Positions 15,145-21,401 are shown, counted from the stretch's first letter. The stretch is 21,401 bases of DNA from an uncultured Eubacteriales bacterium (GCA_934511365.1 CAKSWC010000024.1:1-21401); one strand, 5' to 3'. The notes: generated from the sequence alone by a model not told the origin. Translations and numbers: made by a program.

Positions 15145-16160
15145 TAAATCCATTTGATGTTGTTTCCATAATACTTGCCCAAAAAACTGTTAATAAACAC
15201 CCAGTTCCCATTGACTTTTTTCATTTCATAAACAGTGTCATACGGCTCGTATGCAATATTATAATAGGATGTAATAGTAAACTTGCAGTAATTACCGGTC
15301 TGCTTATTCACAACCAATTTATATTTAACGGGCGTAACATCTCCGCCTTCTCCAATGCCGATAATTCCATACATTTTTCCGTTTTTCATTACATAATAGG
15401 AATTCAGGCGTTCCTTATATATTTCTTCCGAAAAATGTTTTTTAAAGGCTTTTTCAAGCGCGGAAACCGATTTATATTTACCCGAAACAACTCTTGCGTA
15501 TTCATTCCAATAGCCGATTGTATCATTATAATCGAGCTTAACATCGCTTCCAGGAACAAGCCATCCGTCATACAATTTATTTGCTTCAAGGAAAATCTTA
15601 ACAATTTCTTTTTTGCTCAGCTTGTTTTCGGCCTTTGTGACGGTGACGGCGCAGACATAGCTTTTTCCGCCGAGCTTTGCGGTGATTCTGGCCTTTCCGG
15701 CTCTGAGCGCCTTAACAACGCCGTTTTTGTTCACCGAGGCAATTTTTTTGTCGCTCGTGTACCAGCTTGCGGTGCGCTTTGTTCCGTTTAATTTTAAGGC
15801 AAAACTCGTTCCGGCTTTGACCGTTTTTTTGGTGAGCGATATTTTCGGCTCTTCAACCGTGACGCGGCATTTATATGTTTTCTTTCCGAGCTTGGCCTGT
15901 ATTGTTGCCGAACCCTTTTTGAGTCCTTTAACAACGCCCTTTTTGCTGACGGAAGCAATCTTTTTGTCTGAACTTGACCACGCCGGGGTCTTTTTTGTTC
16001 CGGTCAGCCTCAGGGTGTATGCCTGACCGGCAACAAGAACGATTTTCGTCCTGTTCAGTCCGACATTCGCGGCCGAGGCCTCAAGCGCCGGAATGAACAG
16101 AATCACAATCATTACCGCAGCAAACAAAGCGGCAACGAACACTTTCAAGATTTTTTTCAT
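15141..16160 (-). CDS. secreted protein with two Big_2 domains and a C-terminal IseA-like domain
   Basis: A 339-residue exported protein. A signal peptide (about residues 1-31) precedes two bacterial Ig-like type 2 domains (about 33-103 and 106-175), each with the recurring pattern W-x-S-D-K-K-IASV...GVVK..L..G.A.I.AKLG; the two copies are clearly related. The C-terminal part (about 183-339) has YARVVSGKYKSVSALEKAFK and NGKMYGIIGIGEGG and reminds me of the IseA/YoeB family that inhibits DL-endopeptidases, but I am not sure. If so, it would restrain wall hydrolases; otherwise it is an adhesin-like or wall-binding protein. The start has AGGAG 8-9 bases upstream and an excellent promoter at 16204-16233. 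The two Big_2 domains are built by duplication. Confidence 0.82.
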   Translation of the reverse strand: MKKILKVFVAALFAAVMIVILFIPALEASAANVGLNRTKIVLVAGQAYTLRLTGTKKTPAWSSSDKKIASVSKKGVVKGLKKGSATIQAKLGKKTYKCRVTVEEPKISLTKKTVKAGTSFALKLNGTKRTASWYTSDKKIASVNKNGVVKALRAGKARITAKLGGKSYVCAVTVTKAENKLSKKEIVKIFLEANKLYDGWLVPGSDVKLDYNDTIGYWNEYARVVSGKYKSVSALEKAFKKHFSEEIYKERLNSYYVMKNGKMYGIIGIGEGGDVTPVKYKLVVNKQTGNYCKFTITSYYNIAYEPYDTVYEMKKVNGNWVFINSFLGKYYGNNIKWIY

Positions 16161-16203
16161 TAATATTTCTCCTGACGTTTGTTTGATATTTTTATGTAAA
16201 TTA

Positions 16204-16233
16204 ATTATATCACAGCAAAATATGCACTGTCAA
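16204..16233 (-). promoter_or_regulatory. strong sigma-A type promoter for the Big_2 protein gene
   Basis: Perfect TTGACA (16233-16228) and TATAAT (16209-16204) on the minus strand with an 18-base spacer, 44 bases upstream of the start codon. Confidence 0.85.
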
Positions 16234-16318
16234 TATTGATAAGTGAAATTTGGCGTCTGCATCGTTTCTGCCCTTAAAATTAGTCATAAACTACACAAAT
16301 AATTTTTTGCCATAACTC

Positions 16319-16347
16319 TTGCACAATCGGCGCAAATATAATATAAT
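16319..16347 (+). promoter_or_regulatory. promoter of the membrane-anchored linker protein gene
   Basis: TTGCAC (16319-16324), 17-base spacer, TATAAT (16342-16347). It is divergent from the Big_2 promoter and leaves a leader of about 80 bases. Confidence 0.65.
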
Positions 16348-16432
16348 ATCCTTGTATTATATTGAGCAACCGGCAAAAAAGTCCGCCGATTGCCCGAAAA
16401 TCGGCTGATGCCGTTACAGAAAGGAAAAAGTT

Positions 16433-17362
16433 ATGGCAAAAGACAAAACTCAGGGCGAAAAAAGCAGCTTTGACCCCGAAATCAAAAAAGGTCTGATTAT
16501 TGCATTGGCAATCGTTCTCCTCTTCTCAAGCGGAAACTTCCTCGGTTCCCTCATGTCCGCCGAAAAAGCGATCAGCGCTGCAACTTCCGCAGCAACCACC
16601 AAGGCCGCAACACCGGCTGTGTCGCAGACTCCGACCCCCGCACCGGCTCAAAGCACAACCGCCGCTCCGGCTGCATCCGAAAGCACACCGGCAGCCCCGG
16701 CAGACAGCACAACCGCCGCACCGGCCGGCTCAAAAACGGACAACAGCACTCCGGCAGGCGCTCCCTCCTCTCCGGCGGAGATCATTAAGCTTTATAACGA
16801 AAGCGCAAACAAGATTAAAACGAATGCCTCCAAGGTTACAAGAAACTTTGAGGATCTTCAGCATAACAGCGAATACACCGAAATGCCCGGCGCTCTCCAG
16901 TCAATCGGAACAGGCCTCATCAGCCAGTTCCTTAAAAAGAATGAAACTCCCGTTGATTATACCGGCGCGGACATTCAGGCAAACTTCCCCGTTAAGGGCG
17001 AAAGCTATGTCAGCAAAATCACCGAGGCAGACATTGCAAGCGCTACCTGCAACGATGACGGAACGAACTATAACATCACTCTCAAGTTTAACGAATGCAC
17101 TGACCCCGAGGGTACCGGCTGCGCAGCCGCTTTCAATGTTATCAAGCCCGACGAGGTCTACAGCGCCGCAAAGGTTGTTAAAAACTTTAGCTGCAGATAC
17201 TATGACGCAGTCATCGAATGCAAAATTGACAAAGCCAGCGGAAACATCACTTGGATCAAGTTCACTCTCCCGATGGTTCTCAGCGTTACCGCTAAGGTTG
17301 TTGTTACCCTTGACGCAAAAGTCGGCATGACGTTCGTTGACGATTACAGCATTACTTATTGA
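16433..17362 (+). CDS. membrane-anchored extracytoplasmic protein, Ala/Pro/Thr linker
   Basis: A 309-residue protein of unknown function. A charged cytoplasmic N-terminus (MAKDKTQGEKSSFDPEIKKG) precedes one membrane segment (about residues 20-42). Then comes a low-complexity linker of Ala, Pro, Thr and Ser (about 45-117) with repeated TTAAPA-like units, and a folded domain (about 118-309) starting SPAEIIKLYNESANKIKTNA, with five Cys and alternating beta-like segments at the end. The domain layout suggests a surface protein held off the membrane by a flexible stalk. The start is supported by AAAGGA about 8 bases upstream. It is a single gene with its own promoter and terminator. The opening motif of the domain (EIIKLYNE..N..K) recurs in clostridial secreted proteins from memory, but I cannot name a family. 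Confidence 0.85.
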   Translation: MAKDKTQGEKSSFDPEIKKGLIIALAIVLLFSSGNFLGSLMSAEKAISAATSAATTKAATPAVSQTPTPAPAQSTTAAPAASESTPAAPADSTTAAPAGSKTDNSTPAGAPSSPAEIIKLYNESANKIKTNASKVTRNFEDLQHNSEYTEMPGALQSIGTGLISQFLKKNETPVDYTGADIQANFPVKGESYVSKITEADIASATCNDDGTNYNITLKFNECTDPEGTGCAAAFNVIKPDEVYSAAKVVKNFSCRYYDAVIECKIDKASGNITWIKFTLPMVLSVTAKVVVTLDAKVGMTFVDDYSITY

Positions 17363-17366
17363 TTTT

Positions 17367-17405
17367 AAAGCAGGGCACCCGTTGCAAAGGCCCTGCTTTT
17401 TTTGT
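17367..17405 (+). terminator. rho-independent terminator
   Basis: AAAGCAGGGC pairs with GCCCTGCTTT around a 13-base loop (17377-17389) and runs into TTTTTTT. It begins 5 bases after the stop of the upstream gene. Confidence 0.93.
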
Positions 17406-17542
17406 TTGCTTTATGAAGCGAGGCATTGCTTTTGCGTTTTCGCTGGTGGGATAAGGACAGAGACTTCATCAAAAGACATATCTTTGCAATTCAGTCGGGC
17501 GATGTTTCGACTCTTTTGGGGGAATAAAACGCACATTTGCCG

Positions 17543-17571
17543 TTGACAACTCAGAGCGTGTATGATACAAT
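17543..17571 (+). promoter_or_regulatory. promoter of the SCIFF precursor gene
   Basis: Perfect TTGACA (17543-17548), 17-base spacer and TACAAT (17566-17571). A small inverted repeat GATAC-3-GTATC (17564-17576) overlaps the -10 and might be an operator. Confidence 0.8.
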
Positions 17572-17604
17572 GTATCGGTAAAAACAACAATGGAGGTAAT
17601 GGAA

Positions 17605-17754
17605 ATGAAACACATTAAAACTGTTGAAACCCGCAATCTTTGCGAAAGCGCAAAGAAGGGCGGCTGCGGCGAATGCCAGACTTCCTGCCAGTCCGCCTGC
17701 AAAACAAGCTGCGGCATTGCAAACCAGGCTTGCGAAAACAAGGACAATCACTGA
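17605..17754 (+). CDS. scfA: SCIFF ranthipeptide precursor (six Cys in forty-five residues)
   Basis: A 49-residue RiPP precursor starting MKHIKTVETRNLCESAKKGG, the conserved SCIFF leader, with the Cys-rich core CGECQTSCQSACKTSCGIA. Core cysteines fall at 21, 24, 28, 32, 36 and 43, with a seventh at 13. In the family a radical SAM enzyme links a Cys sulfur to a side chain of a downstream residue, giving a thioether-bridged ranthipeptide. The start at 17605 is chosen over an in-frame ATG at 17599 because GGAGG (17592-17596) is then 8 bases away. The maturase follows at 17834. As I recall, characterised precursors carry Thr at position 37 as acceptor; here it is Gly. SCIFF is nearly universal in Clostridia and has been linked to cell signalling rather than killing. 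Confidence 0.93.
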   Translation: MKHIKTVETRNLCESAKKGGCGECQTSCQSACKTSCGIANQACENKDNH

Positions 17755-17782
17755 TTTGTTCTGAAATTGTCAGTATAACAAA

Positions 17783-17809
17783 AAAATGCCGTCCTTTGGG
17801 CGGCATTTT
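17783..17809 (+). terminator. leaky terminator or attenuator between precursor and maturase
   Basis: AAAATGCCGTCC pairs with GGCGGCATTTT (one T-G wobble) around a 3-4 base loop, ending in TTTTC. It lies between the precursor and its maturase, where partial read-through would give more precursor than enzyme. No separate promoter for the maturase is evident. Confidence 0.75.
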
Positions 17810-17833
17810 CAATATAACATGGAGAGATAAATA

Positions 17834-19219
17834 ATGGTTCATCAGTATAAACTTCTCGGCTATAACATCGTTCTTGACATCTGCTCCGGCAGCGTTCATG
17901 TTGTTGACGATGTTGCCTATGACATCATTTCCCTTTTTGAAGGAAACAGCAAAGAAACCGTGCTTTCAAAAATCAAGGAAAAATACGCCGGCAAAGACGG
18001 TTTTTCTGAAAAAGAGAGCGAGGAATGCTACCGCCAGATTGAAGAACTCAAAAACGCCGGAAAGCTTTTTTCAAAAGACACCTTTGAGCCGATGGCCGGC
18101 GAACTCAAGGCACGGACTTCCGGCGTTGTTAAGGCGCTTTGCCTCCACATTGCCCACACCTGCAACCTCAACTGCTCATACTGCTTTGCCTCGCAGGGGA
18201 AGTATCACGGCGAACGCGCCCTCATGAGCTATGAGGTTGGAAAACGCGCCCTCGATTTCCTTGTTGAAAACTCCGGAACAAGGCGCAATCTTGAGGTGGA
18301 CTTTTTCGGCGGAGAACCGCTGATGAACTTTGACGTTGTGAAAAAGCTTGTTGAATATGCAAGAAGCATTGAAAAGGAAAAGGGGAAGAATTTCCGCTTT
18401 ACTCTCACCACCAACGGCGTCCTCATTGACGAGGACGTGATTGACTTTGCAAACCGGGAGATGAGCAATGTTGTTCTGAGTCTTGACGGCCGGAAAGAGG
18501 TTCATGACCGCTACCGCGTTGATTACGCCGGAAACGGCAGCTTTGAAAAAATTGTTCCAAAGTTCCAAAAACTCGTCAAGGCGCGCGGCGGAAAGAATTA
18601 CTATATGCGCGGAACCTTTACCCACGCCAACCCGGATTTTCTTGAGGATATTAAAACAATGCTTGACCTCGGCTTCAATGAGCTTTCAATGGAACCCGTT
18701 GTTGCCGCCGCGAACGACCCATCCGCTCTCACCGAGGAGGACAAGGCAATTGTCATGAAACAGTATGAGGACCTTGCAAAGCTCATGATTGAGCGCGACA
18801 AAGAGGGCAGGTCTTTTACCTTTTATCACTACATGATCGACCTCAAGGGCGGCCCGTGCATCTATAAACGCATTTCCGGCTGCGGCTCCGGAACGGAGTA
18901 CATGGCCGTAACTCCGTGGGGAGATCTTTATCCATGCCACCAGTTTGTCGGCGATGAAAAGTTCAAACTCGGCGACATTTGGAACGGCGTTCAGAACAAA
19001 GAGGTTCAAAACGAATTTGCCGCCTGCAATGTTTATGCAAGAGAGGAGTGCCGTTCCTGCTGGGCAAGGCTTTACTGCTCCGGCGGCTGTGCGGCGAACG
19101 CCTATCATTCAACCGGCTCGGTCACCGGCGTCTATAAATACGGCTGCGAGCTTTTCAAAAAGCGTATGGAATGCGCAATCGCCGTTGCCGTTTTCCGTGA
19201 ATTCGGAGACGAAAAATGA
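17834..19219 (+). CDS. scfB: SCIFF maturase, radical SAM/SPASM peptide thioether-forming enzyme
   Basis: A 461-residue radical SAM enzyme that matures the SCIFF peptide encoded just upstream. An N-terminal RiPP-recognition-like region (about residues 1-90) binds the leader. The radical SAM cluster is HTC110-NLN-C114-SY-C117, followed by FFGGEP (158-162) and LTTNG. The C-terminal SPASM/twitch part carries the cysteines for auxiliary clusters, including C342, C350, C368, C398, C406, C409, C415, C419 and C438, with the pattern YPCHQF and CSGGC. Length fits the family. GGAGA lies about 9 bases upstream of ATG. Its last codons overlap the next gene (ATGA at 19216-19219), so the two are translationally coupled. 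Confidence 0.96.
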   Translation: MVHQYKLLGYNIVLDICSGSVHVVDDVAYDIISLFEGNSKETVLSKIKEKYAGKDGFSEKESEECYRQIEELKNAGKLFSKDTFEPMAGELKARTSGVVKALCLHIAHTCNLNCSYCFASQGKYHGERALMSYEVGKRALDFLVENSGTRRNLEVDFFGGEPLMNFDVVKKLVEYARSIEKEKGKNFRFTLTTNGVLIDEDVIDFANREMSNVVLSLDGRKEVHDRYRVDYAGNGSFEKIVPKFQKLVKARGGKNYYMRGTFTHANPDFLEDIKTMLDLGFNELSMEPVVAAANDPSALTEEDKAIVMKQYEDLAKLMIERDKEGRSFTFYHYMIDLKGGPCIYKRISGCGSGTEYMAVTPWGDLYPCHQFVGDEKFKLGDIWNGVQNKEVQNEFAACNVYAREECRSCWARLYCSGGCAANAYHSTGSVTGVYKYGCELFKKRMECAIAVAVFREFGDEK

Positions 19220-20625
19220 GCACTCCAATCTGTGATTTTGTAAAAGAATACGCCGAAAGAAACGCCGTGCGTTTCCATATGCCCGGCCACAAGGGGAAAA
19301 AGCTCCTCGGCTTTGAAAAATTTGACATCACCGAAATTGACGGAGCGGACAACCTTTTTGCGCCGCGCGGAATTATTGCCGAAAGCGAGGAAAACGCCGG
19401 AAAGCTTTTCGGCTGCAAAACATTTTACTCCGCCGGCGGTTCAACGCTCTGCATTCAGGCGATGCTGCATCTTACGGCGCTTTATGCCTTTTCAAAGGGA
19501 AAAACGCCGTTTATCCTCGCCGGGCGGAATGCACACAAAGCTTTTGTCAATGCCTGTGCTCTGCTCGGAATAGACATCGGCTGGCTTTTTCCTGAGGGCG
19601 GAGCGTACCACTCCTGCGTTCTTACGCCGCAAAAAATCAGTGAAGAAATTGAAAAAGCAAAGCGGGAAAATGGTAATCCGGCCGCCGTGTATATCACAAG
19701 TCCGGACTACCTCGGAAACATGGCCGACATTGAGGGCATTTCCGCCGTCTGCAAAAAGAACGGCGTTCTCCTTTGCGTTGACAACGCCCACGGAGCCTAT
19801 CTGCGTTTTCTTCCCCGGTCTTGCCATCCGATTGACCTTGGGGCTGACATCTGCTGCGATTCGGCGCACAAAACCATGCCTGCGCTGACCGGTGCGGCGT
19901 ATCTTCACATTGGAAAAACCGCACCTCAAATGTTTTTTGAGCGCGCGGTATCCTCCCTTTCGCTTTTTGCTTCGAGCAGCCCGTCATACCTGATTTTGCA
20001 ATCGCTTGACGCCGTGAACGAATATCTTCCGGAGTTTCAAAAGCAGCTTTCTTTTTTTCTTCCGGAAGTTCAAATGCTCAAAAAAACGCTCTCCGACCGG
20101 GGATTCACCCTTGTCGGAGACGAGAGGCTGAAGCTGACGGTTGCACCGAAAAGCTTCGGCTATACCGGCTGTGAGCTTGCCCGGATACTTGAAAAAGAGA
20201 ACATTTTCCCTGAGTTTTATGACCCGGATTTTCTTGTGCTGATGCTGGCGCCGCTTTGCGGAAAAGAAAGTCTTGAAAAGCTTGAAAATGTCTTGCTCTC
20301 GCTTTCAAAAAAGCCTGCAATCAAAGCCTTTTTTCCGCCTATACCGCGTCCGGAGCGTGTGCTTTCCGTCCGCGAGGCAATCTTCAAAGATAGCGAAGAG
20401 CTGCCCGTTTCAAAATGCGGCGGCAGAATTTGCGCCAGCGCGGCAATAAGCTGTCCGCCGGCCGTTCCGCTTGTTGTTTGCGGAGAAAGAATTGACTCAA
20501 ATGTTATTGAAAGTTTTCATTATTACGGCATTGAAAGCTGCCGTGTGGTGAAGGATTCTAGATGCCAGATGCTAGATATTTCAAATCGGAAAACAATGTG
20601 CATTGTGGATGGCTTGGTGCCCTAG
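19216..20625 (+). CDS. Orn/Lys/Arg decarboxylase-family PLP enzyme with altered C-terminus
   Basis: A 469-residue fold-type I PLP enzyme of the short Gram-positive Orn/Lys/Arg decarboxylase group (compare SpeA/YaaO). Motifs: HMPGHKG (21-27), DNLFAPRG (45-52), AGGSTLCIQA (73-82) for phosphate binding, RNAHKA (104-109), VDNAHGAYL (188-196) with D189, and DSAHKT (215-220) with K219 as the PLP lysine. It likely makes polyamine precursors such as agmatine or cadaverine; the substrate cannot be read. It overlaps scfB by 4 bases, so it is cotranscribed with the SCIFF genes, perhaps by chance. The last roughly 23 residues after VVK (from 20554) are encoded by repeat DNA that starts a 616-bp element, so the natural end is probably lost. 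This should not affect the active site. Confidence 0.9.
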   Translation: MSTPICDFVKEYAERNAVRFHMPGHKGKKLLGFEKFDITEIDGADNLFAPRGIIAESEENAGKLFGCKTFYSAGGSTLCIQAMLHLTALYAFSKGKTPFILAGRNAHKAFVNACALLGIDIGWLFPEGGAYHSCVLTPQKISEEIEKAKRENGNPAAVYITSPDYLGNMADIEGISAVCKKNGVLLCVDNAHGAYLRFLPRSCHPIDLGADICCDSAHKTMPALTGAAYLHIGKTAPQMFFERAVSSLSLFASSSPSYLILQSLDAVNEYLPEFQKQLSFFLPEVQMLKKTLSDRGFTLVGDERLKLTVAPKSFGYTGCELARILEKENIFPEFYDPDFLVLMLAPLCGKESLEKLENVLLSLSKKPAIKAFFPPIPRPERVLSVREAIFKDSEELPVSKCGGRICASAAISCPPAVPLVVCGERIDSNVIESFHYYGIESCRVVKDSRCQMLDISNRKTMCIVDGLVP

Positions 20626-20631
20626 TTATTT

Positions 20632-20690
20632 TAGATATTAGATAAAAGATAATAAATAATAGATAATAGATATTTTTCTAACGTCTAAAA
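20632..20690. repeat. TAGAT-rich repeat with inverted ends
   Basis: The stretch is built of variants of TAGATAATAGATA and is flanked by inverted ATTTTAGA..TTAGA ends (13 of 15 positions match). It looks like a relative of the element ends at 20555 and 21170, with A/T in place of G/C. Confidence 0.6.
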
Positions 20691-20740
20691 TCCAACTTTG
20701 CACGGGCATCGGCTCGTAACCGCCCGGAGAACTCAGCCTC

Positions 20741-20777
20741 TTGCAGAACATTAAAATAAACCTCGGCTTTGTACGGG
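20741..20777. repeat. interspersed repeat, copy 1 (inverted to 21103-21139)
   Basis: Its reverse complement matches 21103-21139 at about 30 of 37 positions, around the shared GCCGAG.TTTATTTT core. A palindrome (GGGTCGG-7-CCGACCC, 20775-20795) follows directly. Confidence 0.6.
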
Positions 20778-20795
20778 TCGGACCTGTGCCGACCC
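20775..20795. repeat. palindromic unit
   Basis: GGGTCGG and CCGACCC form a 7-bp stem around a 7-base loop. The right arm and following bases (CCGACCCATTGCTTT, 20789-20803) recur exactly at 21179-21193. Confidence 0.65.
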
Positions 20796-20824
20796 ATTGC
20801 TTTCCTGTTTTGAGGCCCCCATGA

Positions 20825-20875
20825 ACTTTGCCTTTTTCAAAGCATAAAAAAAATAACCGCCCATGTCCCAAATGA
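20825..20875 (+). pseudogene. possible 3' remnant of a holin-like type I toxin gene
   Basis: A frame without a start codon reads ...FSKHKKNNRPCPK and then TGA (20873). The Lys/Asn-rich ending NNRPC followed by a hairpin resembles, from memory, the tail of small holin-like toxins of Firmicutes. No upstream membrane-spanning segment is present, so any toxin is lost. The convergent RNA on the other strand is the main reason for proposing it. Confidence 0.35.
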
Positions 20876-20930
20876 GTGCGGTTATTTTTTACCAAAACTC
20901 TGGGCACCGCTTAATGCAGAGCCTTTTTAC
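20846..20930 (-). ncRNA. short antisense-type RNA, possible type I antitoxin
   Basis: A perfect minus-strand promoter (20937-20965) predicts a transcript from about 20930 that would stop at a strong hairpin near 20848, giving about 83 nucleotides with no reading frame. The hairpin (GCGGTTATTTTTT arm 20878-20890 paired with 20848-20860) is followed by a run of Ts on the minus strand. The layout of an antisense RNA whose promoter overlaps the terminator of a plus-strand message is typical of type I toxin-antitoxin loci. Confidence 0.6.
20848..20890. terminator. strong hairpin, terminator of the minus-strand short RNA
   Basis: A 13-bp stem (AAAAAATAACCGC with GCGGTTATTTTTT) around a 17-base loop. 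Ts flank it on both strands, so it can work in both directions. Confidence 0.85.
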
Positions 20931-20936
20931 ACTTAT

Positions 20937-20965
20937 ATTATACACAGCCGCTTGAAGTTTGTCAA
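20937..20965 (-). promoter_or_regulatory. consensus promoter of the short minus-strand RNA
   Basis: TTGACA (20965-20960), exactly 17 bases, TATAAT (20942-20937): a full consensus sigma-A promoter. Its -35 overlaps one arm of the plus-strand terminator at 20948-20978. Confidence 0.88.
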
Positions 20966-20978
20966 GCGGTTTTTTTAT
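20948..20978 (+). terminator. rho-independent terminator (plus strand)
   Basis: CCGCTTGA pairs perfectly with TCAAGCGG around a 6-base loop and is followed by TTTTTTTATTT. It would end any plus-strand message running through the toxin remnant, or read-through from the decarboxylase. Confidence 0.88.
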
Positions 20979-21025
20979 TTCGCAAAAAAAAGCTCCGGCT
21001 TTTTGATTTCCATCATCAGTTATTT

Positions 21026-21053
21026 AAAACCTGTCTCACCTGAGGCAGGTTTT
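21026..21053. repeat. palindromic unit
   Basis: AAAACCTG and CAGGTTTT enclose an inner CTCA/TGAG pairing with a 2-base loop, making a nearly perfect 28-base palindrome. Confidence 0.55.
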
Positions 21054-21085
21054 GTGCAGTGTTCAATTTCACCGCAACAATGTAC

Positions 21086-21139
21086 GGGAGCCTCACGAGA
21101 CTCCCCTACGATGCCGAGATTTATTTTTATGCTTTGCAA
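21086..21139. repeat. palindrome plus interspersed repeat, copy 2
   Basis: GGGAG and CTCCC (21086-21105) with inner CTC/GAG form a hairpin, followed by the repeat 21103-21139 that is inverted relative to 20741-20777. The order hairpin then GCCGAG..TTTATTTT is the same in both copies once inverted. Confidence 0.55.
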
Positions 21140-21170
21140 AATCTAGCATCTAGCATCTAGCGTCTAGAAT

Positions 21171-21401
21171 GTACTTGTCCGACCCATTGCTTTTTTGCTG
21201 TGAGGGCAAAATGAGGAAAACTCCGCCTCTACGATATTTTTCCATCTGTTCAATAATGATTGCTTTATAAAGCTGACTTGGAATATAAGTTCGATATCCG
21301 ACCGTTTTTTCTCAAAAATGCATGGGGGGGGGGTTCAAAAAGTGTTTACAAGGCGTTCAGGGAATGCTAACATTTTTGTTGAACAGGCAGGCAGTCAAAA
21401 G
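21171..21401. other. right-hand intergenic sequence, no gene seen
   Basis: No supported gene. It opens with a third partial copy of the interspersed repeat (CCGACCCATTGCTTT at 21179-21193, direct relative to 20789). It also holds a run of ten Gs (21324-21333) and an A/T-rich stretch with no clear promoter. The window ends here, so a gene beyond 21401 may use part of it. Confidence 0.5.

Larger units (their letters stand above)
20555..21170. mobile_element. non-coding element bounded by 23-bp inverted repeats
   Basis: The ends, 20555-20577 and 21148-21170, are inverted copies that match at 21 of 23 positions (outer part ATTCTAGA, inner part AGATGCTAGAT). The 616-bp interior has no credible gene; it contains palindromic units, a minus-strand promoter plus hairpin terminator, and another terminator. 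The left end lies inside the decarboxylase reading frame. No transposase is present and I see no clear target-site duplication, so it may be a MITE-like unit or a recombination product of the TAGA-type repeats. Confidence 0.6.

Noticed and set aside
20638..20907. Minus-strand 89-codon frame over the repeat region
   Set aside because: It runs through the palindrome, the repeat copy and the RNA terminator, has no ribosome site, and its RFILMFCK segment simply reflects the same repeat seen in another frame at 20952-21146.
20952..21146. Plus-strand 64-codon frame
   Set aside because: Starts inside a terminator hairpin and crosses two palindromes; composition is that of repeat DNA.
20632..21170. 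CRISPR array
   Set aside because: The TAGAT repeats are short, of irregular spacing and partly inverted, with no unique spacers and no cas genes.

Overview
The window looks like chromosome from a gut-type Clostridia (Bacillota), most likely Oscillospiraceae/Ruminococcaceae. Supporting signs are a SCIFF ranthipeptide precursor next to its radical SAM maturase, Gram-positive Shine-Dalgarno sites (AGGAG/GGAGG), several near-consensus sigma-A promoters, rho-independent terminators, secreted proteins with Big_2 domains and Thr/Ser-rich linkers, and a flavin reductase-rubredoxin fusion. The species cannot be named from sequence alone.

Layout. 92-2466 (minus): a single-pass Thr/Lys-rich membrane protein of unknown role and a 556-residue secreted protein ending in a short amphipathic helix. 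2904-5762 (plus): a transmembrane kinase-like protein with a long Ser-Thr-Thr-Glu repeat, followed by an aldose 1-epimerase. 5896-6375: a compact, strongly expressed-looking unit of two very small amphipathic peptides with its own promoter and terminator, too short for ordinary gene calling. 6544-11526 (plus): mfd, then a GH20-like protein whose catalytic motifs are eroded; a strong bidirectional terminator follows. 11604-16160 (minus): an M23 peptidoglycan hydrolase, mnmE, a flavin reductase-rubredoxin protein, and a Big_2 cell-surface protein. 16319-17405 (plus): a membrane-anchored Ala/Pro/Thr-linker protein. 17543-20625 (plus): the SCIFF precursor, its maturase (scfB) and an Orn/Lys/Arg-decarboxylase-family enzyme; the last two overlap by 4 bases.

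20555-21401 is repeat-rich and has no convincing gene. A 616-bp segment is bounded by 23-bp inverted repeats and appears to have replaced the natural 3' end of the decarboxylase gene. Inside it are palindromic units and what looks like a decayed type I toxin-antitoxin locus: a perfect minus-strand TTGACA-17-TATAAT promoter driving a roughly 80-nt RNA that ends at a strong hairpin, opposite what may be the last codons of a holin-like toxin.

The most interesting items are the two-peptide operon, the SCIFF precursor with Gly where I recall the thioether-acceptor Thr, the catalytically altered kinase (HRE for HRD) and GH20-like protein, and the repeat element with its orphan antisense RNA. Domain names rest on reading motifs by eye; no database search was run.
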